A stretch of 64,000 nt of DNA from the NCBI GenBank assembly GCA_022796195.1, contig JAAWIE010000005.1, positions 1-64,000 on the forward strand, given 5' to 3'. Source of the DNA: Lawsonibacter sp. GTDB taxonomy: Bacteria; Bacillota; Clostridia; Oscillospirales; Oscillospiraceae. A program made the position numbers and the translations under genes. Under the pieces are notes generated by a model. It saw nothing but the letters and a program-made list of their open reading frames with translations, was not told the origin of the DNA and ran no database searches. This document shows, piece after piece, positions 1 to 9,275 of this stretch (positions are counted from its first letter, which is position 1; each line of letters starts with the position of its first letter).

Positions 1-25
1 GTGCTCTAATCTGATTTCAGGCATA
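1..25 (-). CDS. ABC transporter ATP-binding protein, N-terminal fragment running off the left edge (MPEIRLEH...)
   Basis: Minus-strand ATG at 25 preceded by AGGAGGATAAC; the eight visible residues resemble the start of ABC ATPases; sits directly downstream of the permease gene. Confidence 0.55.
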
Positions 26-27
26 TG

Positions 28-1857
28 TTATCCTCCTATTCCCTTGTCAAGGCTGGCGCCGGTGACCTTGTTGACCAGTGTGTTGCACACCAGAATGGTA
101 ACAATTAAAATGAGGTTGATGCCGCTGGAGAAGGCGTAAAGGCCCATTTCATCAAAGTAGTCCAGGGTGGTAGACAGGATGAAGCCTTGAACGCACAGCA
201 GCATGAACAGGGACAGCTCGCGCAGGCAGGTCATGAAGGGGAGCAGATAGCCGCTGATGATGGACGACTTCTGAATGGGGATGATAATGCGGGTCATCCG
301 CTTGATCCAGGGGATATCTTGGATGATGGCCGCCTCTTCAATCTCGCCGGAGAGCTGGAGCATGGAGTTGAGGGAACTGCGGCTGGCAAAGGGAATGTAC
401 TTGATTGTGCCGACGATGATAAGCAGAGTGTAGGTGTTGAACAGGTTGATATGCTCGTTGGAGAACAGGATAAAGAAGGCCACGCCTACCGCGATGGAGG
501 GCATTAGGTAGGGGAGAAAGGCGACGCTGTTGACGTAGTTGGCCCACTTACTTCGCCGGTTTTTCGATACGGAGTAGCCAATTAGCGTACCAATGGTGCC
601 CGCCAGCAGGGAACAGCACACACTAACCCAGATGGTACCCTTAAAGGCGCGCCAGATGGTCTCGTTGTGGAGGATGCCCTTCTGACCGTACATCCCGTTT
701 TCGGTGACATTTTCGTCGGTGACCCACCATTTGGTGGTCAGGTTGCTGGCGTCGCCAGTATACAGGAAGGAGTAGTCGCCGGGGTTGGGCAGGAAGGTCT
801 CAAAAGCGAAGGAGACGATGGGGAAAATGCTGGTGAAGAAGGTGACCACCACCAGCACCAGAGCGATGACATATTTGCCCACTCTACCCAGGTTGATTTT
901 GGAAATCTGGCCGGATTTTCCGGTGACGGTGGTGTAGCTCTTGCGGCTGGTGAGGGAGAGCTGATTCAGGAACATGATAGCCACGCCGAATACCATCATA
1001 ATGATGGCAAGAATGCTGGCCTCGCCGGTGTATTTAGAGTTCATGGACACATACTTGGTGGATAAGGTGGTCAGCCCCAGGTAGTGAGGGACCGGATAGG
1101 AGCCCATGGAACTGCCGAACACCAGCAGAATGGTGGAGAGAATGGCGGGTTTGACCATGGGCAGGGTGATTTTGGTCATGATCCGCCACTTGGGGGTGTC
1201 CAGGATGGTGGCCGCTTCCTCCAGGTTGGCGTCCATGTTCCGGAAGATGCCGCCGATGAGGATGTAGGCGAAGGGGGCGTAGTGCAGGCCCAGCACCACC
1301 AGACTGGGGAACAGTCCCTGGCACCACCAGATCGGCATGTTGATGCCCAGCGTAGCGGCTAACAGGCCGTTGGAAGTGCCGGTGACGGCGTTGGAGTTAA
1401 AGAGATTCTGCCACACTACGGCCAAGGTCCACTGGGGCATGATATAAGGGAAGATAAAGATGGAACTGAGGTAGCTGCGCCAAGCCAGATTGGTCCGGGT
1501 GATGAGGAAGGCGAACAGCCCGCCAAAGAGGATGGATACCACACAGGTGCCCGCCGCCAGCCAGACGGTATTCAGCAGTGGGGTCCATAGATTGGTCTTT
1601 GCCAGACGGCTGGTAAACAGGTCTACATAGTTTACCACTGTGTAGCCCGCAGCCTGTCCAGTGAGGTGGGCGTCAATGGTGCCGGGATGGATTTTAAAGG
1701 TGTCCTCAATGATGGCTAGGATGGGGGCCACGGTGCTGAAGGTGAGCACAATGCCCATCAGCACCAAGATGACGTTGTGGGGCTTGGAAAAGAAGGTTTT
1801 CACCTTATTGAACAGGATTGTGCTCCTGTTCGCCCGAAGGGTGGTGGATGGATTCAT
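28..1857 (-). CDS. ABC transporter permease, fused two-domain (AfuB/FbpB/PhnU-type) protein
   Basis: 609 aa, multiple TM segments, two EAA-like motifs (EEAATILDTPKWRIMTKITLPMVKPA and EEAAIIQDIPWIKRMTRIIIPIQKSS). Confidence 0.9.
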   Translation of the reverse strand: MNPSTTLRANRSTILFNKVKTFFSKPHNVILVLMGIVLTFSTVAPILAIIEDTFKIHPGTIDAHLTGQAAGYTVVNYVDLFTSRLAKTNLWTPLLNTVWLAAGTCVVSILFGGLFAFLITRTNLAWRSYLSSIFIFPYIMPQWTLAVVWQNLFNSNAVTGTSNGLLAATLGINMPIWWCQGLFPSLVVLGLHYAPFAYILIGGIFRNMDANLEEAATILDTPKWRIMTKITLPMVKPAILSTILLVFGSSMGSYPVPHYLGLTTLSTKYVSMNSKYTGEASILAIIMMVFGVAIMFLNQLSLTSRKSYTTVTGKSGQISKINLGRVGKYVIALVLVVVTFFTSIFPIVSFAFETFLPNPGDYSFLYTGDASNLTTKWWVTDENVTENGMYGQKGILHNETIWRAFKGTIWVSVCCSLLAGTIGTLIGYSVSKNRRSKWANYVNSVAFLPYLMPSIAVGVAFFILFSNEHINLFNTYTLLIIVGTIKYIPFASRSSLNSMLQLSGEIEEAAIIQDIPWIKRMTRIIIPIQKSSIISGYLLPFMTCLRELSLFMLLCVQGFILSTTLDYFDEMGLYAFSSGINLILIVTILVCNTLVNKVTGASLDKGIGG

Positions 1858-1869
1858 AAATCGCTCCTC

Positions 1870-2493
1870 TCAGTCGTCTGCGGCCACGGGAACGCCAGCC
1901 TGACGCAGGGCGGCGCGCAGTTTGGAGATATTGTTCTGGTAGTGGAAAGCCTGCATACCGCACCACCGGGCGGCCTCAATGTTGGTATTGCAGTCGTCAA
2001 TGAAAAAGCACTCTCCGGGAGTTAGGCCGAACCGGGCGAACAGCCGCCGGTAAATATCCAGGTCCGGTTTGAGAAGATGTTCTTCAAAGGAGAGCAAGGT
2101 TCCTTTTATCTGTGGGAGTACTGGGATTTTTTCCCGGAAGCGGTAAAAGCGGTGGGAGGTATTGGACAGGATGTACAGCGGCAGGCCCAGGCCGTCCAGC
2201 TCCCGCGCCAATTGGTTCACCTCCGGATTAGGGACGAGGAACTCGTCCCAATGGGCCATGGCCTGATCCGCCGCTGCCCAGAGCCGCTGGGGCAGGCGTT
2301 CTTTCATGTGAGCCAAGGCGGTTTCTTCCAGTCCGCCCCGGTCCAGAGTGAGCCAGTCGGGGCCTTCAAACATCGTGTGGTAAAGAAGGTCCGCGTCCTC
2401 CGGGCGGCTGGTAAAGGCTGCTGCCAGTTCCCGGGTGTGAAAGTCCAGCAAGATGTTTCCCATATCAAAAATTACCGCTGTAACCATTGACAT
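1870..2493 (-). CDS. HAD superfamily (HAD-IA) phosphatase, YihX-like
   Basis: FDMGN motif I, SNTS motif II, KPDLDIY and FIDDCNTNIEAA motifs; likely start at MSMVTAVIFDMGN inside the longer ORF. Confidence 0.85.
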   Translation of the reverse strand: MSMVTAVIFDMGNILLDFHTRELAAAFTSRPEDADLLYHTMFEGPDWLTLDRGGLEETALAHMKERLPQRLWAAADQAMAHWDEFLVPNPEVNQLARELDGLGLPLYILSNTSHRFYRFREKIPVLPQIKGTLLSFEEHLLKPDLDIYRRLFARFGLTPGECFFIDDCNTNIEAARWCGMQAFHYQNNISKLRAALRQAGVPVAADD

Positions 2494-2532
2494 CGGTCCT
2501 TTCCGAATAGAGTAGGGGTATGGCAAAGGCCC

Positions 2533-2551
2533 GGGGCGCGCGGCGCGCCCC
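2533..2551. terminator. GC-rich hairpin between solute-binding protein and phosphatase genes
   Basis: GGGGCGCG/CGCGCCCC palindrome in the 2494-2607 intergenic gap; may attenuate or stabilise mRNA rather than terminate. Confidence 0.4.
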
Positions 2552-2607
2552 CCGGACCTTTTTGGTTGTTTCATTTGCAAAACCGGCAGTCCGGATTTAC
2601 CGGTTGG

Positions 2608-4032
2608 TTAGGCGCTGTATTTGGTCAGCATCTCGATCCAGCTGCCGACGGTGAAGGAGACAGAGGCGCAGTATGCGGGGTCTTCCAGCACCAATTTGCC
2701 GTTGGTGGTCCACCACTCGTAGCCGCGGTCATTCTTGGCTTCAAACTGGACTGTGGTGCCATCCTCAGCCATGCCGCCCTTGGAGTGGCCGTACTGGGCT
2801 TCGGTGCCCTCTGCCACGGTGGGGTTGGAGGAGTAGCCGCCCATGTCCTTGCCCCAGGCGGAGAAACCGTCCACGGTCTCAGTCATATAGGCGATGAAGG
2901 CGCAGGCCGTCCAGGGCAGGGGGCTGTTGTCGGTGACAAACAGGTAGTGGCAGTAGCCATAGCCGCCGATACCGGTATAGCCGTCGTTATAGGCGGCGAC
3001 ATCAATGTTGTTTACGGAAACGGAACTGGATTCCTCCACAGAGCGCAGTTTGGAGTACACCAGCAGACCGAATTGGTCGGTAGCAGACTTGTCAACCAGG
3101 GTGTTGCAGATGGGGCCGTCGTCGGTCTGAGCGTTGTAGCTCTCTACCCACAGCTTGATCCAAGCCAGGGAGTAGGCGCCGTCGGCGCCCAGACCCAGGT
3201 CGGCAGCCTCAGACTCCATCGCTTTGATGGTGGGTTGGAAATACGCCTGCTCGCCGGCAGAGAGGGCGTTGAAAGCCTCTTTCAGCCAGGCGGCGTAGTC
3301 ATCCCGAGTCAGCATATACAGGAAATTTTTGCCTACGATCTCAGAGTCGATATCCATGTACAGACCATGTTCGCCCTCGGCCACGAAGTCCCAGCAGTTG
3401 TCGTAGGACTTGGAGCCGGTGTTGTTGTACATGAAGACCTTGTTCAGGGTCTGGAGAGCCAGGTAGCCCTCATAGGCATCGGCGGTGGTGCCGTTGGCCT
3501 CGGCCCACTCCTTGGGGACAAAGGTGTCCAGAATACCGGTCTGGACCATCTTGCTCTCGATTTGGTTGCCGTCCTGAATCAGGGTCATGGCAAAGGTGCC
3601 GGTGTCTTTGAGAGAGTCGGCGGTGAGCTGGTCGAAGATCTTGTTATTCTTGGGCTGCTGCCACTCGAACTCCATATTGTAGCTGGGGTCGATGGTTTTC
3701 AAATAGTCGATGAACAGGGGCAGGGCGCTCTTGCCCCGGCTGGAGTTGCCCACGCCGTAGAACATTTTGCCATTGGATTCCTCAATGGCCTTCTTGGCCA
3801 GCTCCTCCAGGCTCATGCCCTCGGCCTCTTTGATAATCTTCTGGGTGGGGGTCAAGTTCGCGTCGTCCGCCGGGTCGGGGGGGTCCTGTTTGGAGCTGGA
3901 CGCGCTGCCCTGGTTGGGCTGGGACTGTCCGCCGCTGTTGGCGGGGGGCGTGCTGTTGTTGCCGCAGGAGGCCAGAGCCAAGGTCATGGCGCCGGCCAGG
4001 AGTAGTGCGGTAAGTTTTCTCGACTTCTTCAT
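2608..4032 (-). CDS. Extracellular solute-binding lipoprotein of an ABC transporter
   Basis: Signal peptide with lipobox (MKKSRKLTALLLAGAMTLALASCGNN), low-complexity linker, SBP-like body; adjacent to the permease. Confidence 0.88.
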   Translation of the reverse strand: MKKSRKLTALLLAGAMTLALASCGNNSTPPANSGGQSQPNQGSASSSKQDPPDPADDANLTPTQKIIKEAEGMSLEELAKKAIEESNGKMFYGVGNSSRGKSALPLFIDYLKTIDPSYNMEFEWQQPKNNKIFDQLTADSLKDTGTFAMTLIQDGNQIESKMVQTGILDTFVPKEWAEANGTTADAYEGYLALQTLNKVFMYNNTGSKSYDNCWDFVAEGEHGLYMDIDSEIVGKNFLYMLTRDDYAAWLKEAFNALSAGEQAYFQPTIKAMESEAADLGLGADGAYSLAWIKLWVESYNAQTDDGPICNTLVDKSATDQFGLLVYSKLRSVEESSSVSVNNIDVAAYNDGYTGIGGYGYCHYLFVTDNSPLPWTACAFIAYMTETVDGFSAWGKDMGGYSSNPTVAEGTEAQYGHSKGGMAEDGTTVQFEAKNDRGYEWWTTNGKLVLEDPAYCASVSFTVGSWIEMLTKYSA

Positions 4033-4236
4033 TTTGCATCCTCCTTCGTCGCTTTTCATAAATTGCCCGCACGTTATTCTATGCGGGTTGTGTATTTTCA
4101 TTGTACCTTAGACGAGCCAAAATGAACAGGGGACAAATCTGCGCTTTTTTGTAAAATTTAGATAAAGCTCTGAGGAAGGAGAACTTGTATTACTGCAAAA
4201 TCACAAAGAGAGACGGAAGAGCCGGGTCCTCAGCCG

Positions 4237-5229
4237 CTATACATACCCGTACATCCCCCGGACCGAGACCTCTCCGGCGGCAATGATCTCCTGACTGTGG
4301 TCGGGCAGTTCCACCACCAGATTGAAATGCTCATCAATTTCCAGGGCAAACGCCTCACGCCGGGCAGTGGGGGTAATGAGTTGGACTGGATGGCCGGTCG
4401 TTACGCAGCCGGCCCGGTATTTGGACAGATATTCGGCCCGATTTTCTGGATATCCGGCGTACATCCGATTTAGAGCCAGAATAATTTGGACAGCCAGTTC
4501 CGCCCGGCGCACCGGACGGCCCAGCTCTTGGGCCAAAGAGATGGCCATGTCTTGGATTTCTGGAGCGAAGTCTTCCAAAGTATGGTTCACATTGACCCCG
4601 ATACCGGTGACCATATAGTCCAAGGCATTGCTCTCGCTCTCTAAACCGAGCTCGGTAAGAATACCTACTAGCTTTCGGTTTCCCAGGATGATGTCGTTGG
4701 TCCACTTGATCTGGGGGCGAATCCCGCAGCAGGCTTCAATTCCGTCGCACACTGCCACCGCTACCCAGGCAGTAAAGTCAGACACTTGTTCCGGCTCCAG
4801 GTTGGGACGGAACAGGGCGGACAGGTACAGCCCCTTGCCCCTGGGCGACTGAAAGCCCCGGCCCCGGCGGCCCCGGCCTCCGGTCTGTTCCTCCGCAGTC
4901 ACGACCAGGCCCTCGGCGGCCCCGGCTATGGCTTGGCGTTTGCATTCGGTGTTGGTGGAGTCAATTACATCCAGACATAGCAGATTGGAGCCCACCAGCG
5001 ACCCTGCCAGCGGTCCGGAAAGCTCACCTGCCCGCAGACGGTCCGGGGCATTCTCCAGACAGTAGCCCCGCTTTGTTGCGGAGGAGATGGTGTATCCCTC
5101 CTGCCGCAGGCCCTCGATTGCCTTCCACACGCCTGCCCGGCTGATTCCAAGTTCCCGGCTCATGGCTTCACCGGACAGATATTCTCCTTGACGCTCCCGC
5201 AGCAGCGACAGCACCTTTTCACGGCTCAT
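4237..5229 (-). CDS. birA: Bifunctional biotin--[acetyl-CoA-carboxylase] ligase / biotin operon repressor
   Basis: N-terminal HTH (EAMSRELGISRAGVWKAIEGLRQEGY), GRGRRGRGFQSPRGKGLYLSALFRP and KWTNDI motifs. Confidence 0.95.
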   Translation of the reverse strand: MSREKVLSLLRERQGEYLSGEAMSRELGISRAGVWKAIEGLRQEGYTISSATKRGYCLENAPDRLRAGELSGPLAGSLVGSNLLCLDVIDSTNTECKRQAIAGAAEGLVVTAEEQTGGRGRRGRGFQSPRGKGLYLSALFRPNLEPEQVSDFTAWVAVAVCDGIEACCGIRPQIKWTNDIILGNRKLVGILTELGLESESNALDYMVTGIGVNVNHTLEDFAPEIQDMAISLAQELGRPVRRAELAVQIILALNRMYAGYPENRAEYLSKYRAGCVTTGHPVQLITPTARREAFALEIDEHFNLVVELPDHSQEIIAAGEVSVRGMYGYV

Positions 5230-5409
5230 GGTATCCGCCTCCTTTTTTTCCATTATAGCCTGTATAAAGAGGTGCGTCAACGGGAATTCCTCACCGCTGC
5301 CGCCTACTGCATTTTGGTTTTCCCGCAGACATTATTTGGAACAGGCTAGTTATATTTTGATGGAAGCGAAGCGGAAATATGGAAGCCAGGCAGTTTATAC
5401 ACGAAAAAA

Positions 5410-5437
5410 TCAGGAGGGGGATTCTTCCCCCTCCTGA
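5410..5437 (-). terminator. Intrinsic terminator downstream of hpf
   Basis: Perfect hairpin TCAGGAGGGGG-N6-CCCCCTCCTGA followed on the minus strand by TTTTTT. Confidence 0.85.
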
Positions 5438-5453
5438 CTGTGGTGCATGATTG

Positions 5454-6005
5454 TTACTGCTCATCCTCGATCAGACCGTAATCGCCGTCGTTGCGGCGGT
5501 AAACGACAGCAAAAGCGCCGCCAGCCTCCTCATCCCGGAAGGCAAAGAAACCATGCTCCAGCAGGTTCATCTGCAAAATTGCCTCTTCCCGGGTCATAGG
5601 CTTGAGGGGGAAGGTCTTGCTGCGGACGATGCGGTATTCGCCCTCTTCCGGTTCATCGGGGGCGAAGGTAGACACCTCGCTCACGTCCAGCGCCCGCTCG
5701 AAAGCGCCCTGGCGCAGCCGCTTCTCCAGGCGGGTTTTGTTTTTGCGGATCTGGCGTTCCAGAGTGGTTACAGCGGCGTCGATAGAGGCTCGCATATCGG
5801 AGGTGCTTTCCGACACCCTGAATATGGTGCCGCTGGAGCGGACGGTAATTTCCACCTTGTTATTCCGCTCCTTTTCTACACTGAATGTGACAGCCGCAGT
5901 GGCGTCCTCCTTAAAGAAACGGTCCAGTTTTCCCACCTTTTTTTCCGCATACGCGTGGATCGAGTCTGGCAGGTTTACCTTTTTGTCCGTCAAGATCAAT
6001 TTCAT
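5454..6005 (-). CDS. hpf: Ribosome hibernation promoting factor, long form
   Basis: N-terminal S30AE/RaiA domain plus C-terminal dimerisation domain (YRIVRSKTFPLKPMTREEAILQMNLLEHGFFAFRDEE). Confidence 0.95.
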   Translation of the reverse strand: MKLILTDKKVNLPDSIHAYAEKKVGKLDRFFKEDATAAVTFSVEKERNNKVEITVRSSGTIFRVSESTSDMRASIDAAVTTLERQIRKNKTRLEKRLRQGAFERALDVSEVSTFAPDEPEEGEYRIVRSKTFPLKPMTREEAILQMNLLEHGFFAFRDEEAGGAFAVVYRRNDGDYGLIEDEQ

Positions 6006-6072
6006 TGAGATCGCTCCTTTCGCCCAGAGGGCTGGTATAAACCGGCGGGTGAGGTTCCCTCCGATTATCCTT

Positions 6073-6101
6073 ATTATACCACAAGGCGCAAAAAAGTCCA
6101 A
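6073..6101 (-). promoter_or_regulatory. Sigma-A-type promoter for hpf
   Basis: Minus strand TTGGAC-N17-TATAAT. Confidence 0.65.
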
Positions 6102-6120
6102 TGGTTTTTGTTAAAATTTT

Positions 6121-7269
6121 CTAAATTCTTCTCCCACCGATAAACACGGCCCGCACATTGCCGGTTACCTCCAGGGGATGGCGGTCTGTGACAACAATAT
6201 CAGCTTCCTTACCGGGGGTCAAGGACCCCAAGTCTTCGTCCAAACCGGCAATTTTTGCCGCATTGATGGTAATCGCGGACAGGGCAGTCTCTTTGTCCAA
6301 ACCTCCTTTAACCGCCAGAGCGGCGCACAGGGGCAGATATTGAATTGGCACCTCTGGATGGTCGGTGCAAATCGCAAAGGGTACCCCGCCTTTGTGCAGA
6401 AGGGAGGGAGTTTTTAAGGACATATCGGTTAATTCCGGTTTGGAACGGTCTCCCAAACAGGGGCCGGTAATCACCGGGACTCCCTCTTCCTGAAGAAAAT
6501 CCACTATCAAGTGGCTGGCGGTGCCATGGACAATGACACACTTTAAATGAAATTCACGCGCAATTCGCACTCCTGTAACAATATCGCTTGCACGGTGAGC
6601 GTGGATATGGACCGGCAGTTTCCCGCGGACTACAGGAAGGAGGGCCTCGAGCTTGGCGTCGTAGTCGGGCGGATCGGTATCCTCGTCTGCTTTGTCCAGT
6701 TTTTCCCCATATTCGAGAGCTTTACGCAGATTTTCACGAATAATCGCGGCAATTGCCATTCTGGTCACGGGGGTCTCGTCCCGGTTGTGGTAGACCTGCT
6801 TTGGGTTTTCACCCAAAGCCAGTTTCATGGAAATCGGAGCCTTGACGACCATAGCGTCTACCCAGCGTCCATCCGTTTTGATGGCGGCGAATTCCCCGGA
6901 GATGGGGTTTGCGGACCCAGGTCCGGTGAGCACGGTGGTTACCCCTGCCTCCCGGGCCTCAGAAAAACAGCGGTCCAGAGGGTTGATGGCGTCAATGGCC
7001 CGAAGATGGGGGGTGCAGGGGTCGGTTTCCTCATTTCCATCGTCGCTTTCAAAGCCCAGAGCGTCCCCAAACATGCCCAAGTGGCAGTGGGTGTCGATGA
7101 AACCGGGGGAGATGTGTCCCCCCTGAGCGTCAAAAACATCTCCCGTCCAATTTTTTGGGCAGTTCTCGATGGGCCCGACCTGGGCAATTTTACTTCCGGA
7201 TATGGCGACAAAACCGTTTTCAATGACTGGCCCATCCATTCTGTGGACCGTTCCGTTGATGATCAGCAT
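6121..7269 (-). CDS. Amidohydrolase (imidazolonepropionase-like)
   Basis: GHISPGFIDTHCHLG, HIHAHRASDI, HGTASH and TDHPEVP motifs. Confidence 0.88.
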   Translation of the reverse strand: MLIINGTVHRMDGPVIENGFVAISGSKIAQVGPIENCPKNWTGDVFDAQGGHISPGFIDTHCHLGMFGDALGFESDDGNEETDPCTPHLRAIDAINPLDRCFSEAREAGVTTVLTGPGSANPISGEFAAIKTDGRWVDAMVVKAPISMKLALGENPKQVYHNRDETPVTRMAIAAIIRENLRKALEYGEKLDKADEDTDPPDYDAKLEALLPVVRGKLPVHIHAHRASDIVTGVRIAREFHLKCVIVHGTASHLIVDFLQEEGVPVITGPCLGDRSKPELTDMSLKTPSLLHKGGVPFAICTDHPEVPIQYLPLCAALAVKGGLDKETALSAITINAAKIAGLDEDLGSLTPGKEADIVVTDRHPLEVTGNVRAVFIGGRRI

Positions 7270-7309
7270 AAAATATCCCCTTCTTGACAATATACGGCAA
7301 AACTTCTCA

Positions 7310-7338
7310 TTGACTTGACTGGTAAATTATGGTAGACT
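7310..7338 (+). promoter_or_regulatory. Putative promoter with no downstream ORF
   Basis: TTGACT-N17-TAGACT. Confidence 0.4.
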
Positions 7339-7388
7339 TGTCCCAGCTCGACCAATATGCTTTGTGCGAGTCTCTCCCCGCACATGGG

Positions 7389-7419
7389 CGCTCTTTACCC
7401 TGTAAAGAGCGTCTTTTTT
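7389..7419 (+). terminator. Intrinsic terminator of a putative small transcript
   Basis: CGCTCTTTA-N5-TAAAGAGCG followed by TCTTTTTT. Confidence 0.6.
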
Positions 7420-7478
7420 ATGCCGGCAGAACGTGTTGCGGAGTGTCTGCCAGACCCGGCAAAGCGGTTCGATACAAA

Positions 7479-7503
7479 GGGGGCCGTCTGTAGGACGGCC
7501 CCC
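7479..7503 (-). terminator. Intrinsic terminator downstream of the S1-domain gene
   Basis: GGGGGCCGTC-TGTAG-GACGGCCCCC, T-rich on the minus strand. Confidence 0.65.
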
Positions 7504-7519
7504 TCTCCGCTATACATGT

Positions 7520-7993
7520 TTACCGGCGTCCGCCGCCGCGGCGGTTTCCGCCCTTCTTTTCGATGTAACGCAGTTCTGACAGTTTGCTGTCAGAAGACTG
7601 CATAAATTGTTTAAGCCGGTCCTCGAAGTCGGTGGGCTCCTTAGGAGGCTGATGGACGAAGCCCATCGGGCGGGCCGAACCGCCGCCCGGACGCGGAGGA
7701 CGGCTGCCTCCACCGCCCGGACGCTGGCCGCCGCCTTGTCTGGGGGCGCGCTGGGGCGGGGGTTCTACCTGTTTGATGGACAGATTGATCCGGTTTGATT
7801 GGTCAATCCCGATGATCTTTACTTTAACCTCCTGCCCCTCGTGCAGATGGTCGCTCACCTCATTCACATAGGAATAGGCGATTTCCGAGATGTGAACCAG
7901 ACCGGATTTTCCTTCTGGCAGGGCTACGAAAGCCCCGAACTTTGTGATTCCTGTCACTTTGCCATCCATGATGGCTCCCACACTTAACTCCAT
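7520..7993 (-). CDS. S1 RNA-binding domain protein (YabR/GSP13-like)
   Basis: MELSVGAIMDGKVTGITKFGAFVALPEGKSGLVHISEIA is a canonical S1 domain; Gly/Arg-rich tail; next to divIC. Confidence 0.88.
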   Translation of the reverse strand: MELSVGAIMDGKVTGITKFGAFVALPEGKSGLVHISEIAYSYVNEVSDHLHEGQEVKVKIIGIDQSNRINLSIKQVEPPPQRAPRQGGGQRPGGGGSRPPRPGGGSARPMGFVHQPPKEPTDFEDRLKQFMQSSDSKLSELRYIEKKGGNRRGGGRR

Positions 7994-8088
7994 TGAAGCG
8001 CAATGTCCTCCCTTGTAAAACTTGGAACTCTACACACACAGATACCCGCTTTCAGAACCTGCATTTATAATCTTTAGGATGCAGATAC

Positions 8089-8364
8089 TCAGTTTGCCAC
8101 GTCGATAAAGAGGGTTTCCCCCTGCTCCACATAGCCGCGGTCCCGGGCCACCCGCTCCAGCATCTCAGGGTCGTCGCTGTTTGCGATGGCGTCGGCCAGT
8201 TTTCGGTTTTCCAGCTGCTGGTCGGTAACCTGTTCGGCCAGTTCGTCTCGCTGAAGCTGAATGTCCAGAATCTTCCCCCGCAGATCCAGAAGAGAGGTGG
8301 CCATATAAATCAGAAGGGCCAAAACTACGATCTTGGTCAAAAAACAGGCTCGTTTGAACTCCAT
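8089..8364 (-). CDS. divIC: Septum formation initiator (FtsB/DivIC family)
   Basis: Single TM plus coiled coil, gene order yabP-yabQ-divIC-yabR. Confidence 0.82.
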   Translation of the reverse strand: MEFKRACFLTKIVVLALLIYMATSLLDLRGKILDIQLQRDELAEQVTDQQLENRKLADAIANSDDPEMLERVARDRGYVEQGETLFIDVAN

Positions 8365-8857
8365 GACTGCCTTCTCCTTTCTCACGAAGGTCCCGACGGC
8401 GGGCGGCTGTATCAAGCTGTCCGGGTATCGTCTTCATTCTATACCATTTCGTTCCGGAAAGGAAGATGTTTTTTAGAATTTTTCTGATTTTTTTTAAAAG
8501 CCCCTTCGCAAGACCCAGGGGGAAGGTCAAAATGCCCAAAACAGCTTCCACTAAATCGGCGCCCAGATACCCCAATTTCAGCATCCAGGGGCTGACGGCC
8601 CAAAAATAGAGTGCCCCGCCGGCCAGGCAGAAGGCGGCGCCGTACAGTCGGATCTGGCCGCCCCACGCCCCCTGGGACCAGATAAACAGAGATGCGGTGG
8701 CCGTCAGCCAGAACAGCAGGTCCAGCAGCGGCCCCAGAAGCGGGACTCTGATCCGTACCCGAAGAATCCGAAACAGATCATAGGTCACCCCCATCGCGCC
8801 CCCCAGCAGCAGAGCCTGACACAGTGCCCGGCTCTGCTGGGCCAAATCTACGTTCAT
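8165..8857 (-). CDS. yabQ: Spore cortex biosynthesis protein YabQ
   Basis: Four hydrophobic segments and DLFRILR...; between yabP and divIC. The C-terminal portion overlaps divIC out of frame. Confidence 0.78.
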   Translation of the reverse strand: MNVDLAQQSRALCQALLLGGAMGVTYDLFRILRVRIRVPLLGPLLDLLFWLTATASLFIWSQGAWGGQIRLYGAAFCLAGGALYFWAVSPWMLKLGYLGADLVEAVLGILTFPLGLAKGLLKKIRKILKNIFLSGTKWYRMKTIPGQLDTAARRRDLREKGEGSHGVQTSLFFDQDRSFGPSDLYGHLSSGSAGEDSGHSASARRTGRTGYRPAAGKPKTGRRHRKQRRP

Positions 8858-9144
8858 CCGCCGAACAGGCGGGCAAGGAAGCCGCCCCGCTCCCGGTGTT
8901 CCTCCCCATAAATCAGCGCGTTTACCCGGCCCTCCACCTTCAGGTCTCCGCCGTCTAAAGACAGCTTTTCAATGTGCAGATCCTCACCCTGGATTTCCAG
9001 CCCGCCCTGGGCGGTGGTGAGGTAGATGGCGCTCTCATCAAAGCTCTCCACCTCTTCCACACCGGAGATGACCAGCTGTTCCCGTTCTTCCAGGATAACA
9101 TGGTGACTCAGAGCCGGACGGGCCCGGTTGTCCTCAAATGCCAT
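8854..9144 (-). CDS. yabP: Sporulation protein YabP
   Basis: YabP-type sequence (HHVILEEREQLVISGVEEVESFDESAIYLTTAQGGLEIQGEDLHIEKLSLDGGDLKVEGRV). Confidence 0.9.
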   Translation of the reverse strand: MAFEDNRARPALSHHVILEEREQLVISGVEEVESFDESAIYLTTAQGGLEIQGEDLHIEKLSLDGGDLKVEGRVNALIYGEEHRERGGFLARLFGG

Positions 9145-9275
9145 AGCACTTCCCCCTTTCTCTCTATCCTATGGTTTGGACCAGAGGCTTTATGATAAAA
9201 TCGTCCATTTCGCACATAGAAATCGCAGGTCCGCCGGAGTACAATAATATCATATTTTGCCTGGAGGCTCTTTTT

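Noticed and set aside
2533-2551. GC-rich palindrome as a novel element
   Set aside because: Location between SBP and downstream ABC genes is typical of mRNA-stability/attenuation hairpins.
2566-4005. 479-aa + strand ORF opposite the solute-binding protein
   Set aside because: Shadow ORF: low-complexity composition, no RBS or recognisable motif, while the minus strand has a clear lipoprotein.
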